Below are positions 23,461-35,141 of a stretch of DNA of 64,000 bases, piece by piece; positions within the stretch are counted from its first letter, which is position 1, and every line of letters begins with the position of its first letter. This DNA is from Centroberyx gerrardi. Lineage: Eukaryota; Chordata; Actinopteri; Beryciformes; Berycidae. The DNA lies in contig NC_136013.1 in NCBI RefSeq assembly GCF_048128805.1, forward strand, positions 3,452,043 through 3,516,042. The letters run 5' to 3'. The notes under the pieces were generated by a model. It saw only the letters and a program-made list of their open reading frames with translations. It was not told the DNA's origin and did not search any database. A program made the position numbers and the translations under genes.

Positions 23461-26400
23461 GATACACATTCTCATTAGAAACCTGGTTTACATGGATTCA
23501 TTTAATAATTGGTCTGTGTTGTTTGCTTTCTAAATACAACATCCTGGTTACTGTGTCTGGTGACCTTTGACCTGCAAAAAACCGAAACAAATCTGACTAA
23601 GGCGTTTTCCTGCCCAAATAAATGGAGAGATTGAGCAGAAATCTGTGCGTGCATGCAAATGTACTCATTCTGAATTATAATTATAATTCTCATTCTGAAT
23701 TGTATTTTCTAATTCTGAATTGTAAAACATCAAATACAGAGTAGAAAACATATTATACTGGTTTGTGGTACTTTCCAGTCAGGAGCTCCTGGGACACCCA
23801 GACCTCCAGGACAAGGACCTCATGAAACCAGTTGACCTCCTCCTGCTGACAGACTGGGTGCAACAGGCTCAGGACAAGCTGCTGCTGAACATGCAGGTAG
23901 GAACGATCATATTACAGAGTTAAACTCAGTAGAAAATATCGACTGGGACTCAGATTTTCCAGTTTTGACAAATTTTTCTTGACTCTCTGTTTTTGCATCT
24001 TTAACGTCAAGATATTTGACAACATATATAGTGTTTTGGAAGTGAACTCATCAAGTATCTCTGTGTCTGTCTCACCTGATGGACAGGTGGACATTTCCAG
24101 ATCCCTGGAGAAAATCCTTCAGAATGAGAAAAATGAGAAAAGCACAACTGAGGATGAGGAAGCTTTCGTCAGACTACATGTGGATACTATTCAGGTACTC
24201 TTACTAATTCGTATAATTTGTATACAATATTACTAATTAGTATAATTATAAGTATAATTAGTACATAATATAAGTATACTAATTAGTAATTAGTATGTAA
24301 AAATAATAATTAGTATATAAAAATGTGTATATAAAAATAAAGAAAAGATTCACTGGAGCACACGGACAGTTTAGCCTTTTGCTCCAGTGAATCTTTTTTT
24401 TTTTTTTTGTATTTCTATTTGTAAACACAAAAATGTATTAATGAATTAATCAATTTATTTATTTATTATTTTCTGTATGTTTTATTTACCTAATTATTTA
24501 TTTTTTTGTTTATTCATTTTTATTTACTTGTGTTAGCATGAATGAAGATGAGGATTTAACTGCTGAATGTTCAATAAGAGATCTGTTAGCTAGCCAAACA
24601 GATCTCCTCTTTAAAGTATAAACACGGTATATTGCAAAAATCTTTTAATTGTTCAATTTAATGAACTCTTCCTCTCTGTAGTGCATCAATGCCAATCTCC
24701 AAACAGCTGAGCACATCAGCCCGGTCCTGAAGGAGCGGGTGAGGGAAGTCTGTTTCCAAGAGCTGCAGGACTTTGTGAAGAGGTGAGAAATCAGTTTTAC
24801 CTCGAGAACAAAGGATTCCCCAAAAAAGATTTTCACCCAGACCCTTCATTAAAAAGAAATTCAGTTTGTTTTGACTTGAATTCCTATTAAATCGAACCTG
24901 CTGTAAATGTAACTGACTGAGAAATGACTGTATGACTGTTTTTCCCACGGCGCAGCCGAGGGCATCAGTTGGCAAATTCAGGTCAGTCAGTCAGTGAGTC
25001 AGTCAGTCAGTCAGTCAGTCAGTCAGTCAGTCAGTCAGTGAGTCAGTCAGTCAGTCAGTTGTCACTTCATGAGATGATACACTTCGTCAGATGTCCTCTA
25101 GAGTCTTTGACTGTGAGATGCAGTGTTTCCCATGGGCACAAAATCAAAAGTTGATCAATGTATAGAAATTGATCTAAATTGGTGTCTAAATGATGTCACA
25201 TCACATCATGTCTGTCGTGGAGATGCACAGACAGCAGACCAGCAGCATTGTGTTCAATCCACATTGTTTCCCGGTGTGAAAACAAAAGTGAAAGTTAACA
25301 TTCCACAATTTGTTCCAAACTCTCCCGTGTTAGTAACCGGATGTAAACAGTAACTTGATAACTCGTCTTCTGCTGCCCTACAAACTTTAATGGTAGGTAA
25401 CGTTATTACCATGCGGTAATAACAGTAGTGGAATTAGGTAATTTAACCGTGTCGCAGGGCTTCAGTGCATAGAATTGAATTGAATTGAATTGAAGTGAAC
25501 TGAATTGACCACACGCGTCGTGGGTCTGTACAGGATCTGTGAGCTTTTACAACACATTTTATCACACATTTTTAACACAACAACAACTGAGTGTCCTCTG
25601 GATGACAAATCCAGCAACTCAAACTAAAGGAAACAGTGCGCTGCTGTCTGTTGTGTTAGGATGTGAGAGAAGATGCACATAACCAATCAGCTTTTTTAGC
25701 AGTAAAGTGCCGCTTTAGCCAAACTCTGCATGCTGCTTTCATTACATGTTAGTACTGTGTTTGGTTTGTAGGTACATCAGCATGCAGAAGAAGACTCTTG
25801 AGAAACAAGCCAAAATGGACAGGCCAGAAACAACACACTTCTTCAAGACCCTGAACACCTGCAAAGAGCTCAAGTGAGTCTTTCAACGTGTTTGTCTCCA
25901 GTTCAGTTGAAAACTTTACTGTCCCATGAGGTAAATTTGATTTGCAAACAGAGTTTATAATAAAACACATAATTAAAATACAGTCAACATAATAAAAATA
26001 TAAAAATGCAATAAAAGCACATAAGAAATCACTACAGCATGTGTCATATAGACAAACATCAGTAGATAAGACCAGGCAGGGAGTCAATATTTTGATATAC
26101 GACAATAAAAATGCCCTCATCAGTGAAAAATACTGAATTTTACACAGGAATAAGAGACTATACTACAGTAATGAGTTACATTACAGTAATCCTACTACAG
26201 TATTATAGAGGCAGCAGACCAGTAGACTTTATAAGAAATGCTTTGGTACTACTGTCTTAATGTTTCACGTTATTACTATTAGAGTTTGGAGTTTTGAAGG
26301 CCAATAATGATATTTTTTTAAATGAAGCTGCCAATAGCCGATATTTTGTGCCATTGTGTGTTTAAATTTGACTATTTTTATGCCAAAAAAATTCAAGTAT

Positions 26401-29400
26401 TCAGTGTTTTCCCCAGAGTTTTATTCTAGTCAGGGTGGAAAAGCCTCTGAAACATTTAGACCATCATGGGACACTAAAACTCTCCACTGAAACCCAGACT
26501 GATGAAAATATAGAAGAACAAATGACATAGAAGTACTAATGATAATACAGAAGAACTGATATTATGATAGTGATGATGAGGAGCAGGAGGAAGAGCTTTG
26601 TTGATATGGTGTTGATGATGTCATTCCATCGCAGGCTGTACGTCCAAACCAACGGCAAAGGCATCAAAAACGTCGACCATGTGGAAACCGTCACCGCTCT
26701 GGAAAACATGGAGGCGTTTACTGTGAAGCTGCTGATGGACAATCTGATTCAAATCACAGAGGTGCGTCAGCTGTTTAGTATTCTTGGATTACAGCAAGGA
26801 ATTGTGGGATATGCATCATTTTCTGTCATTGTTAAAATCGCATGTCTGATCCCTCAGAGCTACCTGAAGAGATATTTCAAGAAAGACGACAAGCAAATGC
26901 TCCTCTTGATTGACGAAATAAGAGAGCAGTTCCACAGGCGGCCATGTTGTCTGGATGTACAAAAGGTACGTTAAAAAACTGAACATTGAGATTTACTTTC
27001 TTAAAGGGAAAGACGCTTAACAGTGTTTGAGTTTACTATGACACAGCAGTGATTCAACCGATATCCAGTTCATGAAAGCTTTTCCATTTGCTGTTCTAAA
27101 CAGCCGGTGTCTGGTAGCTCTTTCCGTTTTACATTTCCAGTTTGTTTGTAATAGAAGAAGAAGAACTGGGTAGTTAGCATGAGCAGTGATAGCCAGCATG
27201 GCTGAACAGACATAGAAGAGAGAAACTCAAACTGCAGCAACAGAAAATCCAAGCTCCGCCCACACTGTTTGATTGACAGGTGATCTGTGGGAAGTGCAGT
27301 AGAGTTCAACAGTGACCGCCCACTTTTGAACGGCTCCGGTTCCAGGAAGTGAATTTCCGATTCATTCCTCCATTGACGTTTCAGAAAATCCTTATATAAA
27401 GAGTTTTTTTTTTTGCCTTTTTTTCCGTTTTCCAATTTGTTTATTTTTTGCTCCGAATCAAATGTTTTATGGTCACGATTCATCTCATAGTTGGTTGGCT
27501 TGGTTCCAGGCTTAAAACTCTTTATATAAGGATTTTCTGAAACGTCAATGGAGGAATGAATGGGAAATTCACTTCCTGGAACCGGAGCCGTTCAAAAGTG
27601 GGCGGTCACTGTTGAGCTCTATGAGCGCTGAGGAACAGAGACGTCACCAAAATAAAAAAAATATAAGAGAACAGTTTGTCAGGCTATGTAATCTGTACAT
27701 AATTTGTAACAGTGTGTGTATTTACTGCAGCCTCTTTCTTTATGGTTGTGTCTTAATATTATTGTGTTGTACCTTTATTTTCTGGAAGTGAACTGATAAA
27801 AACTGAAGTGTCTGTCTCTTTCTCTCTGTCAGAGAGTGATGGATGAAGCCTATCAGCGCATCAGCCAGATTTACTTCGAACATCTTGTCCGAAGCAGCCA
27901 GAAGAAACTGGAGGCGAGGTGGAGCGACGCCGCCGGGAGGCGAGTCAGTCAGGACGCTGAGCTGCTTCACCTCACCTTCTCAGACCTGGTGAGGGGAACA
28001 TTTTGGTTTTGATCTTTGCAAAACTGTAGCTTGACACCCAGCAACACCGTCGTACACAACCTTATCGTTATGAATACAGATCATGGACTGGTTTCTAAAT
28101 TTACTAAGTAATAAACCACAACTTTTTCATATAAATAAATGATCAAAATCAAGAAAAACACTCATGTCTCTCATAGAATTGTAAATTGTTTGTACCATTA
28201 TATATTTTGCTTCTTTACATAAAAAACAAAATCATCGTGCATTTGTTTTGCAATCGTGTTTTAACTGGTTTTTGGGTTCAACTGTAATTGAAATAATTAA
28301 CTGATCAAATTTTTATCAATCAATCATCAATCATGATCAATAGGGCAATTAATTTCTCTGTCCCTCGATTCGTATTGTCACATTTTTGTATTGCTATATA
28401 TTGAATTTCGATATATCGTCCCATCCCTAACGATCAATTGTCATGATGGCAAACACTAGGAAAATAAGGCCTAGGTAGAATATAATTTTCCTTTAACAAA
28501 AATGTCGTGGTTGTTGTGTGTCAGAGTCCTGAGGTCCGGCGCTGGAACCTGGTCCTGCTGACAGTCAGAGAGCTGCTGGACTGCAGAAGCACCGACGCTC
28601 TGAAGATGACGGTTGCAAAGATGCTGCAGGATTGTTCCAAAGAGAGGTAACTCATCCTGCGGTGGACTGATCTCACGCTCACCTGGGGCCTGCTGTTCCC
28701 AAAAGCATCTGTACAGCTCTCTGTCTTGGTGACCGTCCTGTAACCAGAAGGTCGCACATTTGACCCGTGCAACACAGAAAACACAGATTGGAGTTTTAGT
28801 TATCCAAACACTTCTCTGAGGCAGTAATAATCTCATTGGTTGGGTTAAACCTCAGTGGGCGGAGCCAAAGAGCCACAGTTTTTCTTGCTAAGTAATGTTA
28901 GACTGAAGCTCAGTGAAAAAGGCAAGAGGTAAGAGAGGAGGAAGCTAATATTATGAAGCCTAGCACTCTGCTGCTAACTGAAAAAATACAATCTATCCAT
29001 ACTAAGTTGGTTAGCTAGTTAGCTAGCTGAGCTTCCAAGTTCAAACCAAACTAGCCATACTAGCCTATAGCTATCTAGGTAAGCTAGTTAGCTAGCTGCT
29101 GACCTTCAACATCATGAATGGTCATGAATGAATAAAAAAAGAAGTCATCTGTATTTTCTGTTTATATTTTGACCAGAGTTCCTGCCATTGAAGTTGCCAG
29201 TTAGCTAACTTGCGCTTTGGAAAAACGGTGGTTCTTTGGCTCCGCCCACTGAGTTTTAATTCAACCAATGAGATTCTGCCTTCGAGAATTGTTTGTTTAA
29301 CTAAAACTTCAATCTGCTGAACCCTCTACTTGGTCTAGGGGGCGCTGTACCAAATGACCCCTCTAGCTACTTGTACATGTACAGTATGTGTATTGCTGAG

Positions 29401-29850
29401 TGAAATGTAAAGCTGCAAAGTCCCAATCAAACTGTGTGTAATATGATGAAATTCAGAATTCATAAAAGAAACAACAAAACAAAAGAAAACAAATGTATTA
29501 CTGTATGTATAATTGAATAAAGAGACCTTTGTACTAAGATGCTTTTGGGAACAGTTTCAATTTCAGTTTCCTTTTCATCCATCCCCCAGGCACCACCTCC
29601 ACTTTCCTCCACCGGACATCTTAGTGGACAAAGAAATGCTTTAAATGACTCATGAGTTCAGTTCTGTCCTTGTGAATCTCTGCATTATTGACGCTCTTTG
29701 TGTTTTGCTCTCAGCTGCAGCGTGGACCTGGAGCTGCTGCCTGCCCTGCTGCGGTTTAGGGGGGATCTGTCTGGATGGGAGGTCAGGGAGGTGCTGGACG
29801 CCTGCCTGCCCGACCAGCCCAGACCTGCATCCTGCTGCTGCTGGTCCTGA
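21103..29850 (+). CDS. TNFAIP2-like (Sec6/EXOC3L family) protein, plus-strand paralog
   Basis: Sec6-family proteins of this group (TNFAIP2/M-Sec, EXOC3L) resemble exocyst subunit EXOC3. M-Sec drives membrane protrusions and nanotubes with RalA and exocyst. Eleven coding exons join in frame: 21103-21244, 22934-23423, 23779-23896, 24087-24194, 24682-24782, 25772-25873, 26635-26761, 26858-26965, 27833-27988, 28525-28646 and 29715-29850. The product is 569 aa. The N-terminus is polybasic (MWRKKTKSFTRRTEEK), reminiscent of the phosphoinositide-binding N-terminus of M-Sec. The rest is helical Sec6 fold (for example FLIDCYHRQTFAHLHGLLRH, LLPALLRFRGDLSGWEVREV). All ten intron phases, and the exon lengths 127, 156 and 122, match the gene at 36784-45997. 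The last exon is shorter than in its paralogs and ends in a Cys cluster (ASCCCWS). Orthology to a named human gene is unclear. Confidence 0.88.
22030..22860. repeat. Degenerate fish repeat in intron 1 of the TNFAIP2-like gene
   Basis: The segment contains GATGGGGGCGCTATGATACC, AGAAGGGGGCAGCGTGACAT and ATAGGGGGCGCCACAAATGC with long AT-rich interspersions, phrases typical of a dispersed fish element. No coding content. The family was not identified. Confidence 0.4.
23424..23461 (+). repeat. (TATC)n microsatellite abutting the 5' splice site of exon 2
   Basis: The exon 22934-23423 ends CTGAG and the intron begins GTATCTATC, so the tetranucleotide array starts at intron position +2. There are about nine TATC units. 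The donor is therefore partly made of the repeat. Confidence 0.9.
24343..24397. repeat. Perfect 18-bp hairpin with 19-nt loop, intron 4
   Basis: The left arm AAAAGATTCACTGGAGCA and its exact reverse complement at 24380-24397 flank a 19-nt loop, followed by a T-run. It is probably a small palindromic repeat. Confidence 0.75.
24982..25060. repeat. (TCAG)n microsatellite, intron 5
   Basis: About 19 tetranucleotide units with occasional GTGAG interruptions. Confidence 0.9.
26395..26510 (+). repeat. Dispersed fish repeat, family 2, copy 1
   Basis: It carries GTGTTTTCCCCAGAGTTTTA, AGGGTGGAAAAGCCTCTGAA, ACCATCATGGGACACTAAAA and CTCTCCACTG in order. The same word order recurs at 32430-33200 and 59740-60110, and inverted at 41030-41405. 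Some longer copies also carry GCCGATATC and TTGGCCTGATAT words. Confidence 0.7.
27301..27618. mobile_element. Foldback/MITE element with about 105-bp inverted arms, intron 8
   Basis: Left arm 27301-27407 (AGAGTTCAACAGTGACCGCC ... CTTATATAAAGAGTTT) and right arm 27512-27618 (AAACTCTTTATATAAGG ... GGTCACTGTTGAGCTCT) are inverted repeats with very few mismatches, around a T-rich loop of about 104 nt. It has no ORF and is a non-autonomous element or an inverted duplication of one. Confidence 0.8.
28693..29554. mobile_element. Nested MITE with two tiers of inverted repeats, intron 10
   Basis: The outer 18-bp terminal repeats CTGTTCCCAAAAGCATCT (28693-28710) and its exact reverse complement (29537-29554) bound the element. 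An inner inverted repeat of about 80 bp (around 28788-28868 versus 29239-29322) includes ATTGGTTG and CAGTGGGCGGAGCC. It starts about 47 bases after the donor of the preceding exon. It has no transposase. A partial relative is near 18785. Confidence 0.75.
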
Positions 29851-32800
29851 TTCTGAGGAAGAGAAACCTCAAAACCACAGACAAGAGACTCCAGACATCT
29901 AATACTGTGTACGGTGAATGCACAAAATATTAGGGACACTTGATCTTTTTTTTTTAAAACACCACATCAAACATCATACATATATGATAGAAGAAATACA
30001 GATTATAGGGGAGGGGTTGATCCACCAGGGAAACAGAAGTTAAACCAAAAGAGGGGATTATCAAAGAAATTTTGAGAAACAAAAAAAAAGGGAGGGACAT
30101 TTTCATAAAGAACATTGATATGGAGAATCCAGGTAAAAACCATGATCCCTTATTGATTTCCCTTATTAAATCTATACCAATCACAAAGCAGGAGATTTAG
30201 ATAAAGAGAAAAATGTTCCTAATATTTTGTACATTCAGTTTAGTTTAGAGAGGACGACTTTCTGTAAAAACCAAAAAAAAAGCACAATGCAGCATGATAT
30301 TTTAAAGTTTGCACTTCCCCGTCTGTTGTTACAGAGGCGGGGCTTTAACCTCAATATTTAACATAATTTAACTACAGTTGCATTTCCAATTGTACAATTT
30401 TTAATAATGCATGGGTTTGGTGTCAAAAGGGCCAAAGTGACATTTGAGTATTATATTCATTCATATCATTGGAAAGCTCTTCTTGTTGAGTGCTATCTGA
30501 TGGTCAAAAGAATACATTTGTAATCATAAACAAAATAAAAAATAAAGGAGAAAATCCAAAAGACTCACATGAAAATGCAAGATGAAATTTGGTGCAAATT
30601 TCTAACTGCACTTAATAGCTTTTTATCAAATATAATTTTTCTGAATCTTCAATGAATAACAAACACAAAATCATATAGTTTTGTTTTTCTCTGCTGTAAA
30701 TTTAGGAAAATGTCACTTACACCCTTTTTACTCCAAACCCTTGAATGCTTAGTGGACACTGGGTTTGCTGAGTTTGCAGGAATGGGTAGATTCCCAAAAT
30801 ATCCTGCAGAAGCAGAAGCACAGTTACTGACTTTAAAACTCTAAAAAGAAAAAGTACGCAAAACAGTTCTCAGTTATCCTACTGTAAGAACAGTTAACGT
30901 AATTCAGTACACTGTAGTTACTGTGTTTACTGTATTTATGTACTGTAGAGCAGGTAGTCTGACATTCTGGTGTATGTATTTTTTTTAGAAAGGGAAAATC
31001 AGACGCTGTTGCAGAAAGAGATTAAAGTAAAATGTTAGATTAAATTTGATGTTGGGTCTAACAGGACGATTCACAGCATGGACACAGTCTCTCCTTTATG
31101 GAGAACGTTTGACAATTTTGTCATTCTATTATATATTATATATATAATATAATAATATATATTATATATTATTTTCTACGTTTGTGTATTTATATGTATA
31201 TGTACAATATTATGTACATAACATTCCAAAATGCTGTATATCTATTTGCAACAAAAGTTATCTGATGTTCATTGCTTGACATTTCAAAAACACAACTGAT
31301 AACATCATCTAAAATGTTACTGTTGTATAAGCAAAGATACTTTTAGTTAGCAAACAACCTCAGAAATAAACCCTTTTCGTTTCACTTCATGACACTAAAC
31401 TCGCACAATTTTTACTCTTTATTATCATTCATCCCCCAAAATCTGGACTCTAGTTCTACAAACTTTGAACATAGAAACTACGTTCAAACTTTAAACTATT
31501 CAGCTGCTTTAGGAGAGTTTTTATTTTACTTTTTTTACTTTTTGATACTTTTTCCACTTTAAGTTGTTTTACTTTTATGGAGATTTGGATTTGATTCCTG
31601 CACTGATTTGTTGTTTTTCTGCATGTTGATCTAACTGCTTCATGGAGTTACTGTTAGCTTCTGCTACTTTTAAAGATTAATTCTACTGAAACACAATTTT
31701 TACCGTTCATGCTCTTAAAGGTGTAGGTTTATTCCATGACAATATCTTACTATTTTTTACTTTTCTGTTTCAAGTTTTATGCTTCTGTATTTTTAATGTT
31801 AGGTACTCAATAATCATGTGATTTCTTCCCTAAGAAACACTTCCAGTTTCTTACAGTTACTGACATTTTCTCCAGGAAATCTACTTTTGCTTGTTCTTTA
31901 TTTTTAGTGTCATTAGAAAATGCTCCTTAACTGTAACTGCTGTTTAAGAATACTGTTTAAGAACATGCTTGAAAGTCAATGTAATGAATGTAATGTGATG
32001 TGAATAAATAAAAATATTTCTCTCATACTTTTTAGTCTTAATGGATCCAGTGTAGCACAAGTGAACCACACTAGATGGCGACTGAACACTTCTTTTCAAC
32101 AAGGGACTTGATGGGAAATTCCCAGCTGCAGTGTTTCTCCATACCATTGAAACCACATCACTATTTTCTGTTTCAGTTTCCGCCGACATAAAAGACACAA
32201 GTAGATGAATACTCTATTGTAGCAATTAGATGAGGCAATCATAATTTGTTTCCAGCTGTCCCTCCCAGACACACAGCTAAACCCCCTGTATTCATTTCAG
32301 TGCAGGGTTAAACTGATATGGGTTTTTGAACCCATATTTACCCATGATACCCATATTTTTAGACGCTAAGTTAGCCAATATTTCGTGTAAATATTCAATA
32401 TCTTTAAATTTGACAATTTTCAGGCCAAAAAAATTACAAGTATTCAGTGTTTCCAACAGAATTGTATTTTTGTCAGGGTGGAAAAGCCTCTGAAACATAA
32501 AGCATTTAGACCATCATGGGACACTAAAACTCTCCACTGCACCTATTCAATGGAAGGGGAAACTCTGGGATACACTGGGCCTTTAAATGAAGAATTAATT
32601 TACAAAAACAGAATTGAACAATTAAATGATTACATAAAGAAAATAAAGTTTCGTGTCAGGTTTTCCAGTACTCTACCACAATTTTGAGGTACCGGCACTT
32701 TACTTGAGTAGTTCCATTTTGTGAGACTTTCTACTTTTCCTCCACTAAATTTCAGAGGGAAATCTTGTTCTTTTTCCTCCACTGATGGCTGGAGTTACTA

Positions 32801-33281
32801 GTTACTTTGCAGAATAAGGTTTTACATGCAAAACATACGATAAGCTCATAAAATATGTTGCATTGTTAGAGTTGAAACTCCCCAACAGTATATGGAGCAG
32901 TTAGACCGACAACATTAAAATACTTCTTACAGGTTAATGCTTCAATAATGTAATACTCTGAAAGAATGAGGACTTTTGATACTTAAGTACATTTTCCTGC
33001 TAATACTTCTGTACTTTTACTTAAGTAAACTTTTGAATACAGAACGTTTGCTTTTAATGAACAATTTTTGCGTTATGTATTGCTACTTTTTCTTAAGTAA
33101 AGGATTTGAATACTTTTTCCACCACTGATGATATCAGAGGTGGACGATACTGACTGGCCGATATCCGATATTGGCCTGATATATCTCCTAGTGCAGAGTT
33201 ACCCGTAATGTGGGCAGGTTGGGGTTCAGTACCTTGCTCAGTGACACTTTGGCAGTGCTGACCAGTCACTGGCTCACAGCT
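29851..33281. other. Intergenic region between convergent TNFAIP2-like genes; no gene recognised
   Basis: The segment is AT-rich. An AATAAA at about 30534-30539 is a candidate polyadenylation signal for the plus-strand gene. An AT palindrome-rich stretch lies at 31130-31175. A family-2 dispersed repeat occupies about 32430-33200. No conserved exon was seen. Confidence 0.5.
32430..33200 (+). repeat. Dispersed fish repeat, family 2, copy 2
   Basis: It has the same ordered words as the copy at 26395, then extends through TACTTAAGTA-rich sequence to GGCCGATATCCGATATTGG near 33156-33174. Confidence 0.6.
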
Positions 33282-33296
33282 GGAAACCACCTTTCT

Positions 33297-34164
33297 TTTT
33301 TTTTTAAACACTTTATTTATAGATTTTCAGTTTACAAAAAGAAAACAAACATTGACAGCATAGAACATCAACCCCCCCACCCACCCCAAGGCCGCAGACA
33401 ATTCCTGACATGTACATTGTTAAGCAGTGTTTAGAATAGGAACATAGTACAACATTGTGCATCAATGAATCCAACTGGCTATCTCATGTGTATGTAAATG
33501 TGTAAGAGAAGATGACATCAAGTGAAGGGTATGCTTTCGACAAATTCCATAAAGGGGACCCAGGTTTTAATATATCTATCCCGGGAGTTCTTTCGATTAT
33601 ATCTCAACTTCTCTAATGGAATCATAGAGAGTACTTCCTTAACCCATTGATTAAATGAGGGAGGTGTCACTGATTTCCATTGCAGAAGAATTAGCCTCCG
33701 GGCCAGCAGCGTTACAAATGCTGTAGCGTTTGCCTGGAGAGCAGTAAGTTGTTCTTCTGACGGAGACACCCCAAAGACAGCAATAATGGGGCTAGGATCT
33801 ACTGTCCCACCACAAATGTAGGAGATTGCATCGAAAATCCTCGCCCAGAAGTTACTTAGTGAAGTGCACGACCAGAACGTGTGACCTAACGTAGCTGGAC
33901 TGTGGCGACATCTCGGGCACTCAGGGTTGGTGCCAGGGTATATTTTGGCCAATTTCTCATTCGAATAGTGCAACCGATGTACAACTTTGAATTGAATGAG
34001 ACCATGTCTTACGCAGAAAGAGGTGGTATGTATACATTGTAAACTACGTTGTCACGTCTCATCAGAGAGTATAACATCCAAGTCCTCCTCCCATGCCAGT
34101 TTAACAATATCCCGTGAGGGGGGGCTGATGTCTTGTATTGTTTTATAGATTTTAGACACCCTCC
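33297..34164 (-). mobile_element. 5'-truncated L1-type LINE with poly(A) tail and 15-bp target-site duplication
   Basis: Reading the minus strand, the end of an L1-like ORF2 is visible. A cysteine/histidine motif (CPRCRHSPATLGHTFWSC) is followed by a conserved tail (KSVTPPSFNQWVKEVLSMIP) and ends near 33518. A 3' region follows, ending in an A-rich tail (the T run at about 33297-33305). GGAAACCACCTTTCT occurs exactly at 33282-33296 and again at 34165-34179, which is a 15-bp target-site duplication. The 5' part, including the reverse transcriptase, is missing and an upstream in-frame stop is present. It is a dead copy. Confidence 0.9.
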
Positions 34165-34549
34165 GGAAACCACCTTTCTGATGGTGGGATTTTACCAACA
34201 GCCTTCCAGTCACTGGTCAGGCCAATTTACCGCCCACTGTCCTGCTTGGCTTATCTTTTTGGAAATGGAAAACACTCTCCAGGGGGGAAACTGAAGTTAT
34301 GTTTTTGTCTTCCTCTGCACACCACTGTCCTCACACTGATATCAGAACACCGGCACACTTTCAGGAAAACTGGCATGCTGACAGCGTCCTGAGCGGCGGC
34401 GGGAGGCTCGTATCCTTCCTCTGCTTCGAGGAACGCCCCGGCGCTGCGGCGGTCACTCGGGACAAATAAACTGGGAAGCTGTGTAGTGCGCTGAAAACTG
34501 CTTCTGCTCCTGCACAGAAGTGTCAATAATTTCCTGCTATTGTTAAACT

Positions 34550-35085
34550 AGAAATAACCGCCTCGCGGTTGTATGCCTCCGCCAATAAACTTTGTTTTAT
34601 CATTGCAAGGACAGTCTTTATTTATTGAACATATATAATTAATGTGATTATTAGGTCAACTTAAAGGATTTTGGTGTCTGCAGAAGTAAGTGACAGCACT
34701 TCCACCGTTTTTGTAGAATGACCCGAGATCGTTTTCTCAGCTACAGTGGTAAGCAAAACATTATGATGTCACAGTGAAGTTGACCTTTGAACTTTTGGAT
34801 ATAAAATGTCATCACTTCATCATTTTATCCTATTAGACATTTGTGTGAAATTTTGTCATAATTAGCGTATGAATTCTTGAGTTATGGCCAAAAACGTCTT
34901 TTGTGAGGTCACAGTGACCTTGACCTTTGACCTTTGACCACCAAATTCTAATCAGTTCATCCTTGAGTCCAAGTGGACGTTTGTGCCAAATTTGAAGAAA
35001 TTCCCTCAAGGCGTTCCTGAGATATCGCGTTCACGAGAATGGGACGGACGTATGGACGGACAACCTGAAAACATAAAAACAGATT
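34550..35085 (+). repeat. Dispersed fish repeat with CCTCGCGGTTGTATGCCTCC start and DR1-like motifs
   Basis: The segment has the phrases CCTCGCGGTTGTATGCCTCC, GTGACCTTGACCTTTGACC, AAGGCGTTCCTGAGATATCG and GGACGGACGTATGGACGGAC, typical of an abundant fish element. TGACCTTTGACCTTTGACC at 34921-34939 forms two overlapping DR1 nuclear-receptor half-site arrays on the complementary reading. It has no ORF. Confidence 0.6.
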
Positions 35086-35141
35086 TGGCTTTTTGTCACG
35101 ATGATGATGAATCGACTTCACGCCGGCAGTTTGGTTTAGTG

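Noticed and set aside
24343-24397. microRNA precursor
   Set aside because: The 18-bp stem is short and perfect, and is followed by a T-run in repeat-like AT-rich DNA. A palindromic repeat is more likely.
33518-33973. Minus-strand gene of 151 codons with a Cys/His motif
   Set aside because: It is the tail of a truncated L1 ORF2 flanked by a target-site duplication, not a host gene.
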